A DNA stretch of 64,000 nucleotides from Chinchilla lanigera (GCF_000276665.1 NW_004955426.1:1106919-1170918), one strand, 5' to 3'. Positions 35,766 through 48,899 are shown, counted from the stretch's first letter. A program made the numbers and translations. Notes: a model not told the origin generated them from the sequence alone.

Positions 35766-36306
35766 GGTAGTACGCTATTTTTCACAACCCTTAGGTTGTA
35801 ACTACTTGTTAGATCTTTCTTGTGTATCTCTGTCTTCCTGAGAAACCACTTTGAAGATACCACCATGTATTACAGCAGCCACTGATATTTTCCTACTAAT
35901 CTCTCCATAACTCTGAGATGTTTGTATTGTTTTTATGCTATTTCATAAATGGATGTGTGTTTATTACTATGTGTTTCCTACAACAACCATTGAGAATAGT
36001 CAATGAATATTCAGTTGGTCATTCATGTATAGTTCTATTTATTTTCTTTAGAAACCACTTTGAAGATGTCAAAGTATAGTACAATAACTATTGATAATCT
36101 TCTACCTCTTTTGTCTGTAACTCACTATTATTTGTCTATTTGTTTTCCTGAGAAACTATCTTGTAGATAACAGTATGTAAAACAACAACCATTGATAATT
36201 TCCTATCATTTTGTCTGTAATTCGGTAAGCCCCCCTCCATTACTATGTTATTCTTTTTTTACTCTGTGAAATAATAAATAAAAAATAAATAAATAAATAA
36301 ATAAAA
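35766..36306 (+). mobile_element. L1 3'UTR with amplified internal repeats
   Basis: The theme 'gagaaac...(c)ttgaagata...(a)tgta(a)taca...ttga' seen once in the 3'UTR of the L1 at 2004-2768 occurs here at 35841, 36050 and 36151, with a degenerate extra piece near 35975. Each is followed by 'ttttgtctgtaactc'-like sequence. The element ends in (AAAT)n at 36269-36306. It abuts the ERV fragment. No ORF2 is present, so it is a severely truncated or rearranged copy. Confidence 0.7.
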
Positions 36307-39300
36307 AGACAGTGGCAGACAGGACCATGGGAGGCACCAGACTGCACTATTCATGACCAAGTAAGTCCCACTATTCTGTATAGACAATACCATTTTGGGT
36401 GGCAAAGAAGCAAATCTTTGGATATGAGGAAAATATAACAAAAGTATTGTCTCTAAGAGCTACCCATTCACATTTATTTTTGTATAGATGTACACATGCA
36501 TTTTATTACTTTTTAAATCAAGTTTCTTTGGAAAAACTAATTTCTTATATATATGTGTAGTATGATTTTTATGACATCAAAAAGTTATAAAAATTATAAT
36601 GAACTACTTGATATGTTTATTTGCAATTAATGAGTGGGTTCTCCAAATTATATATTCTTTCATATGTACATTTTACAAAACCAATTCCAGAACGGATACT
36701 AATTTTACCCTAGACCCGCAAACTCTGGCCATGCTGAAAGCTTAATATATATTATATTTAGCAAAGATAACAAACAGGTATTCTCTGTTTATTCCAGTTC
36801 TAATGAAAATAGTAACACAACACCTGCGGTAAAAGTACAGTAGTGGTTTTTTTACTCACCTGAGTTTCTGATTTGGAGTTGAGTCCAAGCCTTATATAAT
36901 TCCATACATTTAACATAAGAAGGTAAATGCAACATAAGTGCAAACACAAGCGTATGGAAGTACAAACTGGGGCAGAGCTGAACAAACATTGAATCCCTCA
37001 ACAACCAATAATCCTAAACTTCAGCATCCAGAAGAGGAGCTTGCAGTGCTGTATTTATATCATATGACTCTACATAATCACAAACCTGCAAGGAGCACTT
37101 CTCAGCTGTGCACAGGTTCAGTGCAGAGTGCCACAGGCTGCAAGCCAGGTCTTTGCAGAGAGGGATTTTAGATGAACATAAAAGAGAAACGGCCCTAGGT
37201 CATTTCCCAGTGCAGGATAATGAGATGAGTGGCCTGGCCCATTCTCTGGGGCTTCAAAAGATCCAGAGCCAGAGGGCTTCCTCTGCTCCACCCCTCTCTC
37301 TCCTCGGGCTGCAGTGGGCCCTGTTCCTGTAATGGAATCTGCCCACCTTGCTCTGTCCTCCCTGGAGACAGCTAGCACACAGTGTGCGCTGCTGGCTGCA
37401 ATCCAGGGCAGATCTCCTGGACCACTCCTTCGCTCCTCACCACCTGCCGGCTGAGCACAGACCTCCGCCCACTGGCCTGGATTCCAGTGCTTTATCTATG
37501 TTATTGTCACAGCGATTCCTCAGCTAATTAATCCCCTGGCTATACAAATTCAACCATGTTTCAAAAGTGATCCTCATAAATCATGATGGGCAGAAATGCT
37601 TGTTCACAAAAGAGAAAACTCCTTAAGGGCTGGCTCCTTCAGGCACTGGTTCAGCTAAAGTTAAGAGGACAGAGAGGAAACTGTAAAGCCCCATCCTGGC
37701 ATCCTACTGTCTGTATCCTGCCTCTCAAAGACCTCCCTACAACTTCTACCTTCCCATGCCCCTGCGCCCAACCCCACCCCATTTGGGCATTGGGGAAAAT
37801 GGGCTATTTTACCTCCTAACAAATCAGAGGCATTGCAATTGTTGCTTTGACTTATATTACATCCCGACTTAAACACAATCACACAAGCCCTGAAACCCAA
37901 AAGTACACTTGCTGCAAGCAGCAGAACGAAATGCTTTTGTTCTTGGCTAAGAAAATTTCAAGCGTCAGCAACCAAGGGACTTCTACTGTTCTTTTGTGTC
38001 TGGATCAGGCAAGGGACACTCCAGTCCTCGCCGCTTGCATGGGGGCTGAATGAGGACGTGGGCCTGACACGGAGGCCACTGGTGTAATAGTCTCTTCCCT
38101 AACACAGCCCTCATTCCTGGAAAGGATTTTAGGTAATTCCAAGGTTGATGCTGGAGGCAAACAGAAGGGGGGGGAAACGACACTTTTATCTATTCCCACC
38201 AGCAAGTCCATCTCTCTAAAAAGCACATGTTTTTCTTTTCAACAAAATACCTACATACTTCCACACAATTATTGACCCAACAAAATAAATGTACTATAAA
38301 TGTTTTCCGGTGGCAGTGTACACCAGACCGCCTGTCATACATTAAAGTGTGTGCGTGTAATCAATTCATTTTGCAAAACTTATTTTGTTCCTCATGATGG
38401 CAAGAAAGCAAACAGTAAAAGAAAAGATAACATTGTCCTTTTACTTGAGACATTTACGTGACGTGTGATCATCCATCCATAACTTACTCAAAATTCCTGG
38501 CATGATATTGCCCGACGTGAGAATTTAAATAGGGTTTTCAACTCATTTTAACTAGTTTAGAAATGGAGGTCATTGAAAAAGTCAAACAGTGGTTTCCATG
38601 TATTTGCAAGATGAATTTTCCCCGGTGACAACAAGCAGATCTGTGGTACTAACTTCCTCATAAAAATCATACTGGAGAGAGCTTTAGGGCCATGGTCAGA
38701 CATCCACGCTTGAGTTACATATAAAAGGAGATTCTTTATACACAGCCTAATTCATAGCTTTTAGGGTACATGGGGCTTAGCCTTTAACAGGACAGTCCCT
38801 TGTATTAGAAGTCTCCTTGCTACACGTGATATTTCAGAGCAAAATGTATGATATGCATGAAATGACGTGCTGTCCTTATACAATGAATGACATTTTCAAA
38901 TTAAAAACACATAGCCATATTTCTTCAGAGAATTTAGGAAGAGTTTGAATTTAATAATTTTGATTGCAGATTTTAGCTTTTATCGATAAAGATGTCTGAC
39001 ATTCATCTTCTACCTGTGAGCTGCTAGAGTCACTGAACACCGGGGGAAGAACTTTGCACTGGGACTATACACAGCTACAAAGGATGGACGGCTCAGCATT
39101 ACAGATAGGTGCAGGACACTTTGCTGTACACAGTGCTGACCAGGCCTCACCTCCAGGTAGTCAGCAACCTCGCTGCACAGGGTAAAGCTTGAGGCTTTGG
39201 GTAAAATCACAGCAGCCGACAGTTATCTAAAGCTTCCTTTGGGCGAACGCTTTCCAAAACATGTCTAAAGATTTCATATGCATTAACACTTAATCCTCAG

Positions 39301-39382
39301 AATGTTGGTACTCCCAAGGAGCTATCAGTACCTCCACATGTTCAGAAGAACACGAAGGTGCAAAGTTAAACCCAGAATTAAC
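36307..39382. other. Three kilobases of mostly unique DNA
   Basis: AT-rich up to about 36940, then GC-richer at 37000-38200 with many overlapping short frames on both strands. None has a domain. 39240-39330 has a weak antisense MIR-like phrase ('cacttaatcctcagaatgttggtactc'). Confidence 0.4.
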
Positions 39383-39681
39383 GTTGGGTCCAGCAGTTCC
39401 ACTCCTGGGCACATGCCCAGAAGAACTGAAAGCAAGACCTCAACCAGTTCCTTGGACACTGAATTTTCAGCAGCATTATTCTCAGTAGCCAAAAAGGGAA
39501 AGCAAATCAAGTGTCCATTAGCAAATCCCCTGAAACTGTGAACCAACTTAAATCTCTCCTTTTTGAAGCTGTGGAGGTCTGAGCAAAAGGAATGCTGATT
39601 AATACATGAGCTACCTAGAATAGGCAAAAAAAGGGTCTGTTGTTAAAGAAAGGGCACAGAGGGAATTGTCACTTACTGCTT
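39383..39681 (+). mobile_element. Old L1 fragment, 5' of nested LTR
   Basis: 'gtccagcagttccactcctgggcac', 'gaactgaaagcaagacctc' and 'cagcagcattattctcagtagccaaaaag' match the end of L1 ORF2 in plus orientation ('..cagcaattccactcctgggtat..cagcattattcacaatagccaaa'). Confidence 0.75.
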
Positions 39682-40052
39682 TGTCTTAGTCCATTTTTTG
39701 TTGGTATCACTGAATACCCGACACTAGGTGAGAGTTAAAGAATAAGGGTTTGCTTAGGATCACAGCTCTGGAGGCTGAGAAACCCAAGCATATGGCACCA
39801 GCTAGAGACTTCTGCAGCTGAATCGCACAGCAGAAAGTAAAGTGGAAATGGGAGAGTGCAAATGGTACAAACACAAGGGGCAACTTTGTTTTATAACACC
39901 TCATTCTGTTAAGACCTAGTCCCGTCCCAAGGGAGAGGCATCCAGAGCAATTTCTGCGTTTTCTCTTCAAAGCCACCCTGCCTAACACTGCCTCAGGGCT
40001 GGTGATCAAACTCCAACACGAGTTTCAGAGACAAACCACTTCCAATCCATGG
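39682..40052 (-). mobile_element. MaLR-type LTR, antisense, inserted in the L1
   Basis: 'gtcttagtccattttttgttggtatcac' and 'aggatcacagctctggaggctgag', with 'cctcattctgttaagacc' further along, are the reverse complement of a MaLR LTR. L1 sequence resumes on the far side, so the LTR landed within the L1. The short frame at 39707-40009 lies inside and is not a gene. Confidence 0.72.
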
Positions 40053-40215
40053 CTTGGACACAGAGCTTGAGCTTTAGCAGATGAAAAAAGTCTGCAATAA
40101 ATGGCAGGGATGCTTGCACACTACTCTGACTGCATAATTACATAAACCATACATTTAAAAGTTGTTAAAATAGTGTGCTTTATGTTAAAGGTATTTTACA
40201 ACAATAAAAAGTAAG
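40053..40215 (+). mobile_element. Old L1 3'UTR, 3' of nested LTR
   Basis: 'gggatgcttgcacactactctgac', 'acatttaaaagttgttaaaatagtgtgc' and 'tatgttaaaggtattttacaacaataaaaag' match the conserved 3' end of L1M elements ('..acttaaaaatggttaaaatggtaaattttatgtta..ttttaccacaataaaa'). Confidence 0.82.
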
Positions 40216-41039
40216 AAGAAATTGAAGACCAAAAGAAGTAGAATATCATACTCAAACCCTGGATCCTGGAACTAACTCTGTGGAGCCTGGACTAGAACTC
40301 AGGAGGGTGGTACCAGAGGCCCTGATTCCTCCTCTTAGTAAGCAGGACTCACACTCAGGCTGTACCCACTTCTGCTGTCAGTGGTGAGTGTGTGAAAGGA
40401 CTGAGATGCTCATGCCCGATGTACACAGTGCCTGAGGATACGCCCCATGGGTACACCTGCTCAGTCGTGACCAGACCCTCAACAAGGCTGTCTGCAAGCC
40501 TTCCCTGGACTCCTGCTCTCCCTCCCACCCTCCTACCCATGGGAATCAGAATCATTAAAACTCCCCTCACTCACCCTGTGTCTGTAAACTCCTGTGCCTT
40601 CCCCTGCATCTCCAGATCTTACAGCTCGCCTTTTCAGAACTCCTGAACTTTTCAGATTGGATAATGATGACAGCAAAGGTTGAAAGCTCTGGCGCATCTC
40701 TGGGACTGTTTATTTGTTGCTCTAGTTAGTTTCTCATGGAGAACTCCAAGCTACAACGTCAGTATATTTACTATTTCATATACACCTGTCTTCTAAATTT
40801 TCCTGTACACTCTTAGCGAGGGTGGGTGACCTTATGCGTTACTTTCCCCTCACCACTTAATAGAGAACAGAGCACACACGTGTGTAAAATAGACAAAGGT
40901 GTAGTAAGTGTGTTCCAAACATGTGCTCTGAGAGGCAGTTAGCACAGCGGCAGTGGATTAGGCCTTTGAAGATGAGAGGCATTGAGGGTCTAGTGTTTCT
41001 CTAAATAGATTTATACAGATTTTTCTAGAAAAGTAAATA
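40216..41039. other. Unassigned DNA
   Basis: No repeat or gene recognised. Short frames at 40355-40646 overlap on opposite strands. Confidence 0.4.
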
Positions 41040-41600
41040 AATTAGAATATCATAACAACAACATTAATAGAGCCCGTTAGAGAAACAAGCCTCACGCAGG
41101 ATGAGTGTATGTGTAAAGAGAGGCACATTTAAAAGTTCCCCGGGGACTGATCCATCAATGTCATTTTCTGGATCGGTCTCTAGCCCCGGCATCTCATACA
41201 GGGTGCAAGAAGAATGAACATATTGTTCCTCCTGCAACTGTAGTTGGTGTCAAATGACAATATCATCCATCAAGCAGGCATCACGGTAATGTACAGCCCA
41301 GCCTGCGTGAGTGGTGCACACAGAGGCTTTTCGGAATCATCATTATTCTCTGAGGCACAAAGCACAGCTTTTAAGTTCTAACTTGCTCGCTTTTCATTTG
41401 CATATACACTTGGGGTTCATCAAGTAAAATGCAGCAACTCATGACAGAGAGAGCTTTAATTTCCAATGGTTCACGCAAAAAATGAAATCGCTTATTGTAT
41501 ATATTCAAGAGTTCACCCTCTATTTCATGGAGATTTGGGAAAGCCAAAATAATTGAAATATATCAGGAAGTGTGGGACAGCTCTGACTGGAATGCCAAAT
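41040..41600. promoter_or_regulatory. Candidate conserved non-coding element with octamer site
   Basis: This is a repeat-free block that keeps several CpGs within otherwise CpG-poor DNA and has no open frame. It contains an exact POU octamer, ATTTGCAT, at 41396-41403, within 'tcatttgcatatac'. These traits are common in developmental enhancers, but conservation is inferred and has not been seen. Confidence 0.3.
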
Positions 41601-44410
41601 AAGGTCTGCTGGCAACCACCAAAAGGGAGAGAGAGGCTGGGGAGAAATCCGAAAGAGAAGAGAAAGCAGAGTCTGGGGTGAGTGACAGGGACTCTCAATC
41701 AGTGTCTAGGTTGCCTCAAGACTCTGTCCCCGGTGTTCCATGACACACTGATGCTAAACCCACCCAATCCTGCTCAAGCCCGCTTCATTAAAATGGCCAT
41801 GGGCAACAGGACATGCTGGCCATTCCTCGGCGGACATCCTGGGCTGGATCTGAATGGAGGTGGGTAGTCCAGTGGCCAGGCATCTGCCAGACTACATGGG
41901 ATCAGCAGGCTCCCTCTCATCAATAGCAGCAAGGTGGCTCCAGAGGCTGCTTGGACCCAGCAGAGCTGTATGAGGTTGGCAAGTGATGCCACTGTCTTCA
42001 AAGGAAACACTCAAGAGCTGCTTTTCTGATGGCTGTCTATGCTGACGTGAGTGAGGTGATGAAAACGTTGAAGAGAAGCCCCAGGAGCACGCTGCTCACC
42101 GGGACAAATGGGTGCTTGCAGAAGTGGTGACATGATGATATTTTGTTGTCACTGGTTATAAGGCCGCAAAAGGCAGCATTGTTCACCATCACTGGCCAGA
42201 GAAACCAAAATCAAGGCTTGACCCAAAGACAATACTGTCTTCATCCTACTGAGAGCATTACTCTTTTGTCAAATGTGCAGAAAACAGAATTTCTTTTTCT
42301 TTTTTTTTTTTTTTTTTAAATAGACATATCATTGTACTTGGGGGTGTTATTCAGTAAATTATTTTTGCTAAAATATCAAGTGCTCTGTATGTCCAAAGAG
42401 TCTTTCAATGAAGTACATTTAATTTTTAGGCATTCAGAAAAAGAGATAAATAAAAGCAAGTTTCCTATAGTTCATAAATAAGAAATACACTCTCTGGTTC
42501 TACATAATTTGAGGCATCTTCACTCTATTTTTAACACTCCAGCACTCAAGGGAAACTCACAGGGAAAAATGATTCAATAAAAACCAATATCTTCATGGGA
42601 GTATAATCAAATAAAGCTTAGTTGCGAAAGTGGTATTGTAGCTTCCTAAATACTGAGCATGCAACGGATTTTCTAGTCTTTACCGTAACTCTGAATATGA
42701 ATGGAGAGTTCAGAGTCAACCCAAGATCATGTAGATAGCTCAAGCTTTATTCAAGGCAAAATTTCAAATAGCTTTAGAAATATTTTCATGAAAAGGTTGT
42801 AAAGGGTTAATGGTATTTTCAAACAATCTGAAATCATGGATTTGTGAGATCTCACTTTGCTTTACTGTCTTTAAAGGAACTGAGAACTTTGTGCAAATAG
42901 GTATCCAGAACAGAATTATCAAAATCCTATTGTTTGAATAACTCCACCATTCCAACATCATTTAAAAAATACCAGTTTATCTTGGAAATTACATATCACA
43001 TGGTGTAAGATTGCTTTTTAAAGCTGTAGTTCATGTGAGCTTTAAGCAATACTGTATCTTGCACTAAGCTTAGTTTCAGACACCAAGCTTTTTCTATCAA
43101 ATTGACATCCTACATTCTCCTTGGTCTCAACAGTTCATTTGGTTTTAAGTCTCCAAATGCCCACCTTGCAGTTTTCAAAATAAAGGAGTTGGTGCAACTC
43201 TAGCTGTGAAGTAAGCATGAGATGAGGATTTCAGTATGTAAATACATAACGAATACACCAACTGAACAGTTCAGTCGGTAGCTATCAACAGCTGAAGATT
43301 CTTAGAAATGGGCAGGAGATGAGTAACGCCTACAGTCCTCACCTAGCTTGAAAGAATCCAGTTTTAGGCCCAATTTGCTCTGATGTCCAGGTACTCATCA
43401 CCCAGCAACCATAAAGGTCACACAGCTTGAGTCTGTGACAAGCAGAGCTTCCCTCTCTGTTTCCAGGTCCTGGAGCTAAACTTCAACTATTCAGAAAAGC
43501 AGGAGGCTCATTTTAGGATCTATGTGGCAGCATGGCCAGTGTCCAAGAGGACAGCCAGTGTCCAAGTTAGTTCTGGAGATGAGTACTCTGGAGCTGGGGC
43601 ATGCCACGTACAGGGCTTCAGACCTTGAACCTTGAGTACCACAATGAAAATACAAAAATACAGCATGTTGTAGAATATGATGTCCCTCTTATGTGAAAGT
43701 GGTAATGCCTTGATGATATTGCTAACCATAGCTATATCTTAACCTCACTCATGTCATCAATAACTACACATGCCAATTTTCAAACCTGATGGTAAGGATT
43801 TGAGTACTAATTTTTGAGGAGCCCAGTGATTGTTATGGATTCCTCACTGAGATTTATCCATGGATAATTATCTAACTTTATAGTAGAAAACAACGTTAAC
43901 TTAAAAGCACACACATTCAGCAGCACTTTAATTACAGTGAAGTACCATCGAAGTAAGTTATTCTACAGACAAGATAACAGATGTCTTTCTTTCTTGCAAG
44001 CAATGGAAATATCATTCAGCAGATAGAATCACCATTACTATTTTACTGCAAAGCCAAGAGATGGGAGAAGTGATGGGAAATATTGATATCTTGTTACAAG
44101 TGGTCATGCTGAATTTATAAAAGAAATCTAATCCAGTATTGTCAGCTAAGGGAAGTTGATACAAGTGTCTCCAAAAAAGCACACCTAGGTAAGCAACATC
44201 AGAATAGTGCCATGGTGATTGGAATTGAACTTTGGTAGGTTCGGGTGAAAGAGAATGGGGTAGAGCGTGGTGCCCAGACTACCCAAAGTGAACACAAAAG
44301 GTTAAGGTGAGCCACTGCCTTGGGGGAATTTCTAATACAAAGTAATAAATATTAATTCCTAAAATAGGACAGCTCAAGAAAGGATGAAGAACAAAGTTAA
44401 AACCACCAAG
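41601..44410. other. Unassigned DNA
   Basis: A T run at 42300-42317 marks a possible retroposon tail, but no body could be assigned. 42660-42740 is weakly MIR-like. No coding frame is credible. Confidence 0.4.
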
Positions 44411-44520
44411 GAGGGCCAGGGTATAGCTCAGTGGCACAAATGCCTGCCTGGCGAGCGCAAGGTTTTGAGTTTGATTCCCAGTACCGAAAAAAAAAAAAAA
44501 AAAAAAGAAAAAAGAAAAAC
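44411..44520 (+). mobile_element. ID-type SINE
   Basis: 'gggccagggtatagctcag', 'tgcctgcctggcgagcgc', 'gagtttgattcccagtaccg' and a long A tail at 44486-44519. Several substitutions in the head and no clear TSD suggest intermediate age. Confidence 0.9.
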
Positions 44521-45302
44521 AATGAAACAAACAAAAAACTCACCCAAGAATAGCTCTCACTATTTTGATATACACACTTCCAGCCTAATTTTCTAAGTAC
44601 TTTACACAGTGCTTAAGCTGCACACAGAAATGTAGCTTCTGTGATTTGCCTTCTTGTTATAGTCAATTTTAGGCGTTGCTTTGACTGGAGTAAGGAACAC
44701 CAAACAACTGGTAAACCATTCATTCTGTGAGGGTTTTCCAGATGTGACTGGGCTGTGAATAGTGGACTGGCTGAGGAAGACGTGAGTGGGCACCATGGGA
44801 TTGCCTGGGTATCTACAGAGAGCAAAAAAGGAAAGAAAAAGATTTGTTCTCTCTCGGAGCAGGGCTACTTTCCTCTTCATGTCTGTGAATATCAGATCCT
44901 CAATTTTCTGTTCTCTGGACCCTAGAGTTTATACCATAACCTCTGGTTTGTCAGCCTTTGGCCTCAGTGAATTTCATCATCTGTTTCCCTGGTTCTGATG
45001 ATATTGGACTTGTTCTGAACTATGTCCCAGGGTTCCAGCTTACAGGAGGCCTATGATGGGATTTCTTATCCTCCGTAATTCCATAGCTAATTGCCCCCCC
45101 CAAATCTCTTCTTCCCTTTTGATATCTCCACCTGCTTGGTCTGTGTGATTCGGGAATCCTGACAAATGACAGCCCTTTTTTCTCCTTCCCACCCCTTCTC
45201 ATCCACAATATTCACCCCAGGAGTACCCCCACTAAGCCTCCTGCATAATATTCTCCATGTAAGAGTCAGCTTCCCGGGGAACCAGAATAACATTTCTTAG
45301 AA
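44521..45302. other. Unassigned DNA
   Basis: No certain element or gene. Short frames overlap on both strands. Confidence 0.4.
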
Positions 45303-45442
45303 ACATAAGATGTTGGGGCTGGGGATTTAGCTCAGCGGCAAAAGCGCCTGCCTGGCAAGTGCAAGGTTGTGAGTTCGGTTCCCGGTACCGGAGAAAAACC
45401 CAAAAAAAAAAAACAAAAAACAAAAACAAAATATAAGATGTT
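45303..45442 (+). mobile_element. Young ID-type SINE with 12-bp TSD
   Basis: The body at 45315-45430 is a near-consensus ID copy with 'cccggtaccggagaaaaacc' at the 3' end. The TSD 'acataagatgtt' at 45303-45314 pairs with 'atataagatgtt' at 45431-45442 (one mismatch). Confidence 0.95.
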
Positions 45443-45568
45443 TAATCTCCAACTGTTTATGAAAGAACATTCTTCACGACAATTTCAACGTCAAAATTTT
45501 AAACTATTCTCTTAATCAAGTGGATATTAAATAATTTTGAAATATAAAGAAAAATTATATTAAGCTAC

Positions 45569-46560
45569 TGTAGGGCATCCCCCTTGCCAGGGGCTGGAAA
45601 TGTCTGACTCAAACAGGCATTGCCCTTGATCTGTAGATTTCATAGAGATTATGGGTAGCTGTGTGCATGTGAGGTGGGTGTTGTATCTATTGTTCACGTT
45701 ATTGTCACGTTATTGTTACTGTGTGTCATATGACTTCTGAGTGTTCTGTGACTCTGAGGTCAGATAGAAGAAATAAAAGGTAGGTAGACAAGACACAGGG
45801 AAACTCAATTTTTTGTTTCTCTTATTACCTTAAAACATAGATCTCTACTCAAGCCTGCACATGGAAATGTTAATCATTTAATGAGTGACTATGTTATAAT
45901 GTTTATCTGCCCAAAATTTACCTGTTATATCTTATCTTCCTTTAAGACTCAGGACACCAAGATAAGAGGAACTAAAATAATTTTCAGGGTTTTCAGGGAC
46001 ATGAAACTTACAGCGTTACAACTTCCAGTTCTAGATTCCAAAGAGCAATGCCTGGAAGTCTCCAAACAAACCATCGCCTGTGATTACAGGAAAAGCAGCC
46101 TCACAGACCATGCTATGTTGAGATCATCTCCCTCAATCAGGACCAGTTATCCCATAACAGGAACTGAGTCTGCTCCCCTCCCAAGCAAGAATGGTCATCT
46201 CTTAGAAACTCAATACCCCCTCAAGTCATAAGGATTCCTCTGGAACTAGGACACCAAGACTGGGACAATGATCCAACTGGTGGGCCATGACCCACGCATC
46301 TAACCTGTAAAAGCTTGCCTTGCTCTTGATGAGTGGGTCAGTTTGAAGCTTCTCATTAGAGTGAGTCCCCTCCAGTTGCTCAAGCAGGAGACCCTTCCTC
46401 TTCTCTCTCCTTTACTTTCTATTTCTGCCTCATGTCTGACTATAGCTCATATAGATATGTCATCACATCCTTTTCCCATGATAATCAAGAACCTACTCCT
46501 AAAGGTCTCTTCTTCTTTTTGGGGAATCTTCATGGACCCTATCCAGTGACAAGAGAACTG
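45569..46560 (+). mobile_element. Possible ERV LTR-like sequence
   Basis: 'tgtagggcatcccccttgcc' opens a stretch with a TATA-like 'aaataaaagg' near 45773. Later comes 'aaaagcttgccttgctcttgatgagtggg', then a pyrimidine-rich region. This resembles class I LTR architecture, but no 3' terminus or TSD was found. The frame at 45881-46231 lies inside. Confidence 0.3.
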
Positions 46561-48899
46561 TTGTGAAAGTGTATGGTATGTTGTGTAGGGTGTGCACTGG
46601 GATGAGTAGTTTCTAGAACCTAAAGAACTTTAAAATATTGTTCAGAATCCATAAAAGTGATAGGAAGTAAGAAAGCCCTGTGGATAGCGTATGTTGTTCT
46701 ATCATTTCCAATTAGTTCTATAGTCTTAAAAAAGGGGGAAAAATAGCAAAGGGGCTTGGAAAAAATGGACATCTATTTTAGGAAATAAATGTTAATCAAT
46801 ATTTCAAAAAATAAGTTTTCCATTACCAGAAAAGAGCGGGATGCTACTGCAAGAGAGTTCGCACTGCCACCTAGGAAGGTGTGTTTGTTCTACTGGAAGG
46901 AAAATGGAAGGGGAGGGAATTGGGAAAGAATTAGAAGTAGTCACTTTGCATAAAAGTTGGTAACTCAAAGAGAAGGAAAATTATGTTAACAGTTAATGCT
47001 TCTTAATAATAGAGCAATTAGTAGAAACTTTAACATGGCTCCCATGGCATGGGACCCCAGGGGGCTGAGAAGGGGCTGGATATGCAAGTGCACAAACACT
47101 GGTGAGGAACGAAGAGGAGTTTGGATTCATGTGTGTAAAAGCTCAGCGATGTCTTCCCAAAATATTGAACTGATATTAATTAATTCTTGCAACAAATGAA
47201 GGGTTACCAATGCAAACAAAGAGAAGACAATAGTCTGTGCTTATATTTCTAAGTGGCAAGCGAATGATCCTCAACAACCTGATAATATCAATCATACTCA
47301 GGAAGGTCCCTGAAATCCTAATAGGTCTTGATTTCATGACTTCTTCCACATGGGGTGAGAGCTGGTATCTCATAGCTGCTCAGGGAGAAAATGATCTCCA
47401 GAAGGAAGAAGCTGGACCTCCAGCACAGAGCACCCTATGCTTTGACCATGGTGAAATGGTTCCTGAGGAGCCAGAAGACATGGAGATAGCACAGACCTGG
47501 CTAAACGGAACCTTCAGCACTACTCTGTTCTATGGTGGCACTGGGAGTTCTGTGGGATTGAGATCCACACATCTAACAAGCCAGGGGGATCAGAGCTGCA
47601 CTTTGAGGAGGCAGGGCGTGGTAATCTAGACTGAAGAGAGCGAGGTACCCCAGCTGTCATTCTGGGGAGCACCTACATTCACACTTCATGCAACAATGAA
47701 GGCACTCAGGGTAGGTTGGCTTATGTGCAGCAGTGGATTTTATAGGGTTATCTCATGCAAACAATTTTCCCCAACTTGTCCCCAAACAAAACAAAACAAA
47801 ACAAAACAAATTCAACAACTGTTTTTTTTCCACATCAAACAATGGGCATATATAAACAGTTTTCCCATTCCACTTTTATGCTGTTCTATTTTGCAAACTA
47901 TTTTCACCTCCTTTAGCGAATTTAATGAGTAGTAACATCTCTTAGAAAGATTGAAAATCCCAAGGTTACTGCAAAAACCTGCTGATGTCCTTGGTTCTGG
48001 CTTGTGGCAGACACTTGCAGGGAAGCCTGGGAACACAGCAGTTCATAAGGGTAGGGGACAGATAAGGAGGGCTGATCATCTGCCCTGAGATATGGTGACT
48101 TCCATTTAAAACTCAAAGCTCAGGTGCTGTCTGAAAGTGGGGGAGATACCTGTCCTTCCAAAGAGTTTCATCAGAATAAGACGAAGAACGGGGTGCTGTC
48201 TGTGAGCCACACAGTCTCAGGAACACATAATATACCGTTTCCTCAAAGACTGTTCTGGTAATGCATTCTCTCTACTCTGTCTTTTGTTTTAGAGTAAACT
48301 TTGAATGAGGATGAAACATTGAAGAAAGACCTTTGTCTGAAACATTCATTCATTCATACATTAATTTAAAATGCAAAAGCCCTTCTGGTAAAATGATTCA
48401 CTTTATCACTCGAATATGCACCCTACACTTCCTGTCAAAAGAAGACAAACAGCCTTTAATATGGTATAAAACATGCTTCAAAAATTTCCTCTGAGTAATA
48501 TATATCATGTTCGCTTCTCGATGTTAGCAATATGGTATATTTTCTTCTTAAGTTTGTGTGTTTTGCAGACATATATTTTTCCTATAGGCAGAATCCTGCT
48601 GGGTGTGAAATTTTCTTTCCATTGTAACAAAAGCATTTTTTTACAAGTATAATATTGGAAGAGGCAGGTTTTTTTTTTCCCTCGTTTATTCTTCGAGTAT
48701 GAAAAGATGAAAGGAAATCTAAAAACATTACTGCATTCGTTGCTGCACAGAATATTATTTAAAAATATGGCTATTCTATGCTTGATACATCTTAGAAAAA
48801 TAGAACTGGAGACTTATGAAAAATGTGCACTAGGCGAAAACACACAATTAGTAAATATGTCCAAGGATCCACATACAAAGTCATTTTTTTTCTTCTAGT
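46561..48899. other. Unassigned DNA
   Basis: No named repeat except a (CAAAA)n run at 47784-47810. It includes a 130-codon frame at 47237-47629 (plus) with no recognised domain. Confidence 0.4.

Noticed and set aside
36938..38226. Cluster of short frames on both strands suggesting a gene
   Set aside because: Frames are 60-86 codons, overlap each other and show no exon boundaries or domains.
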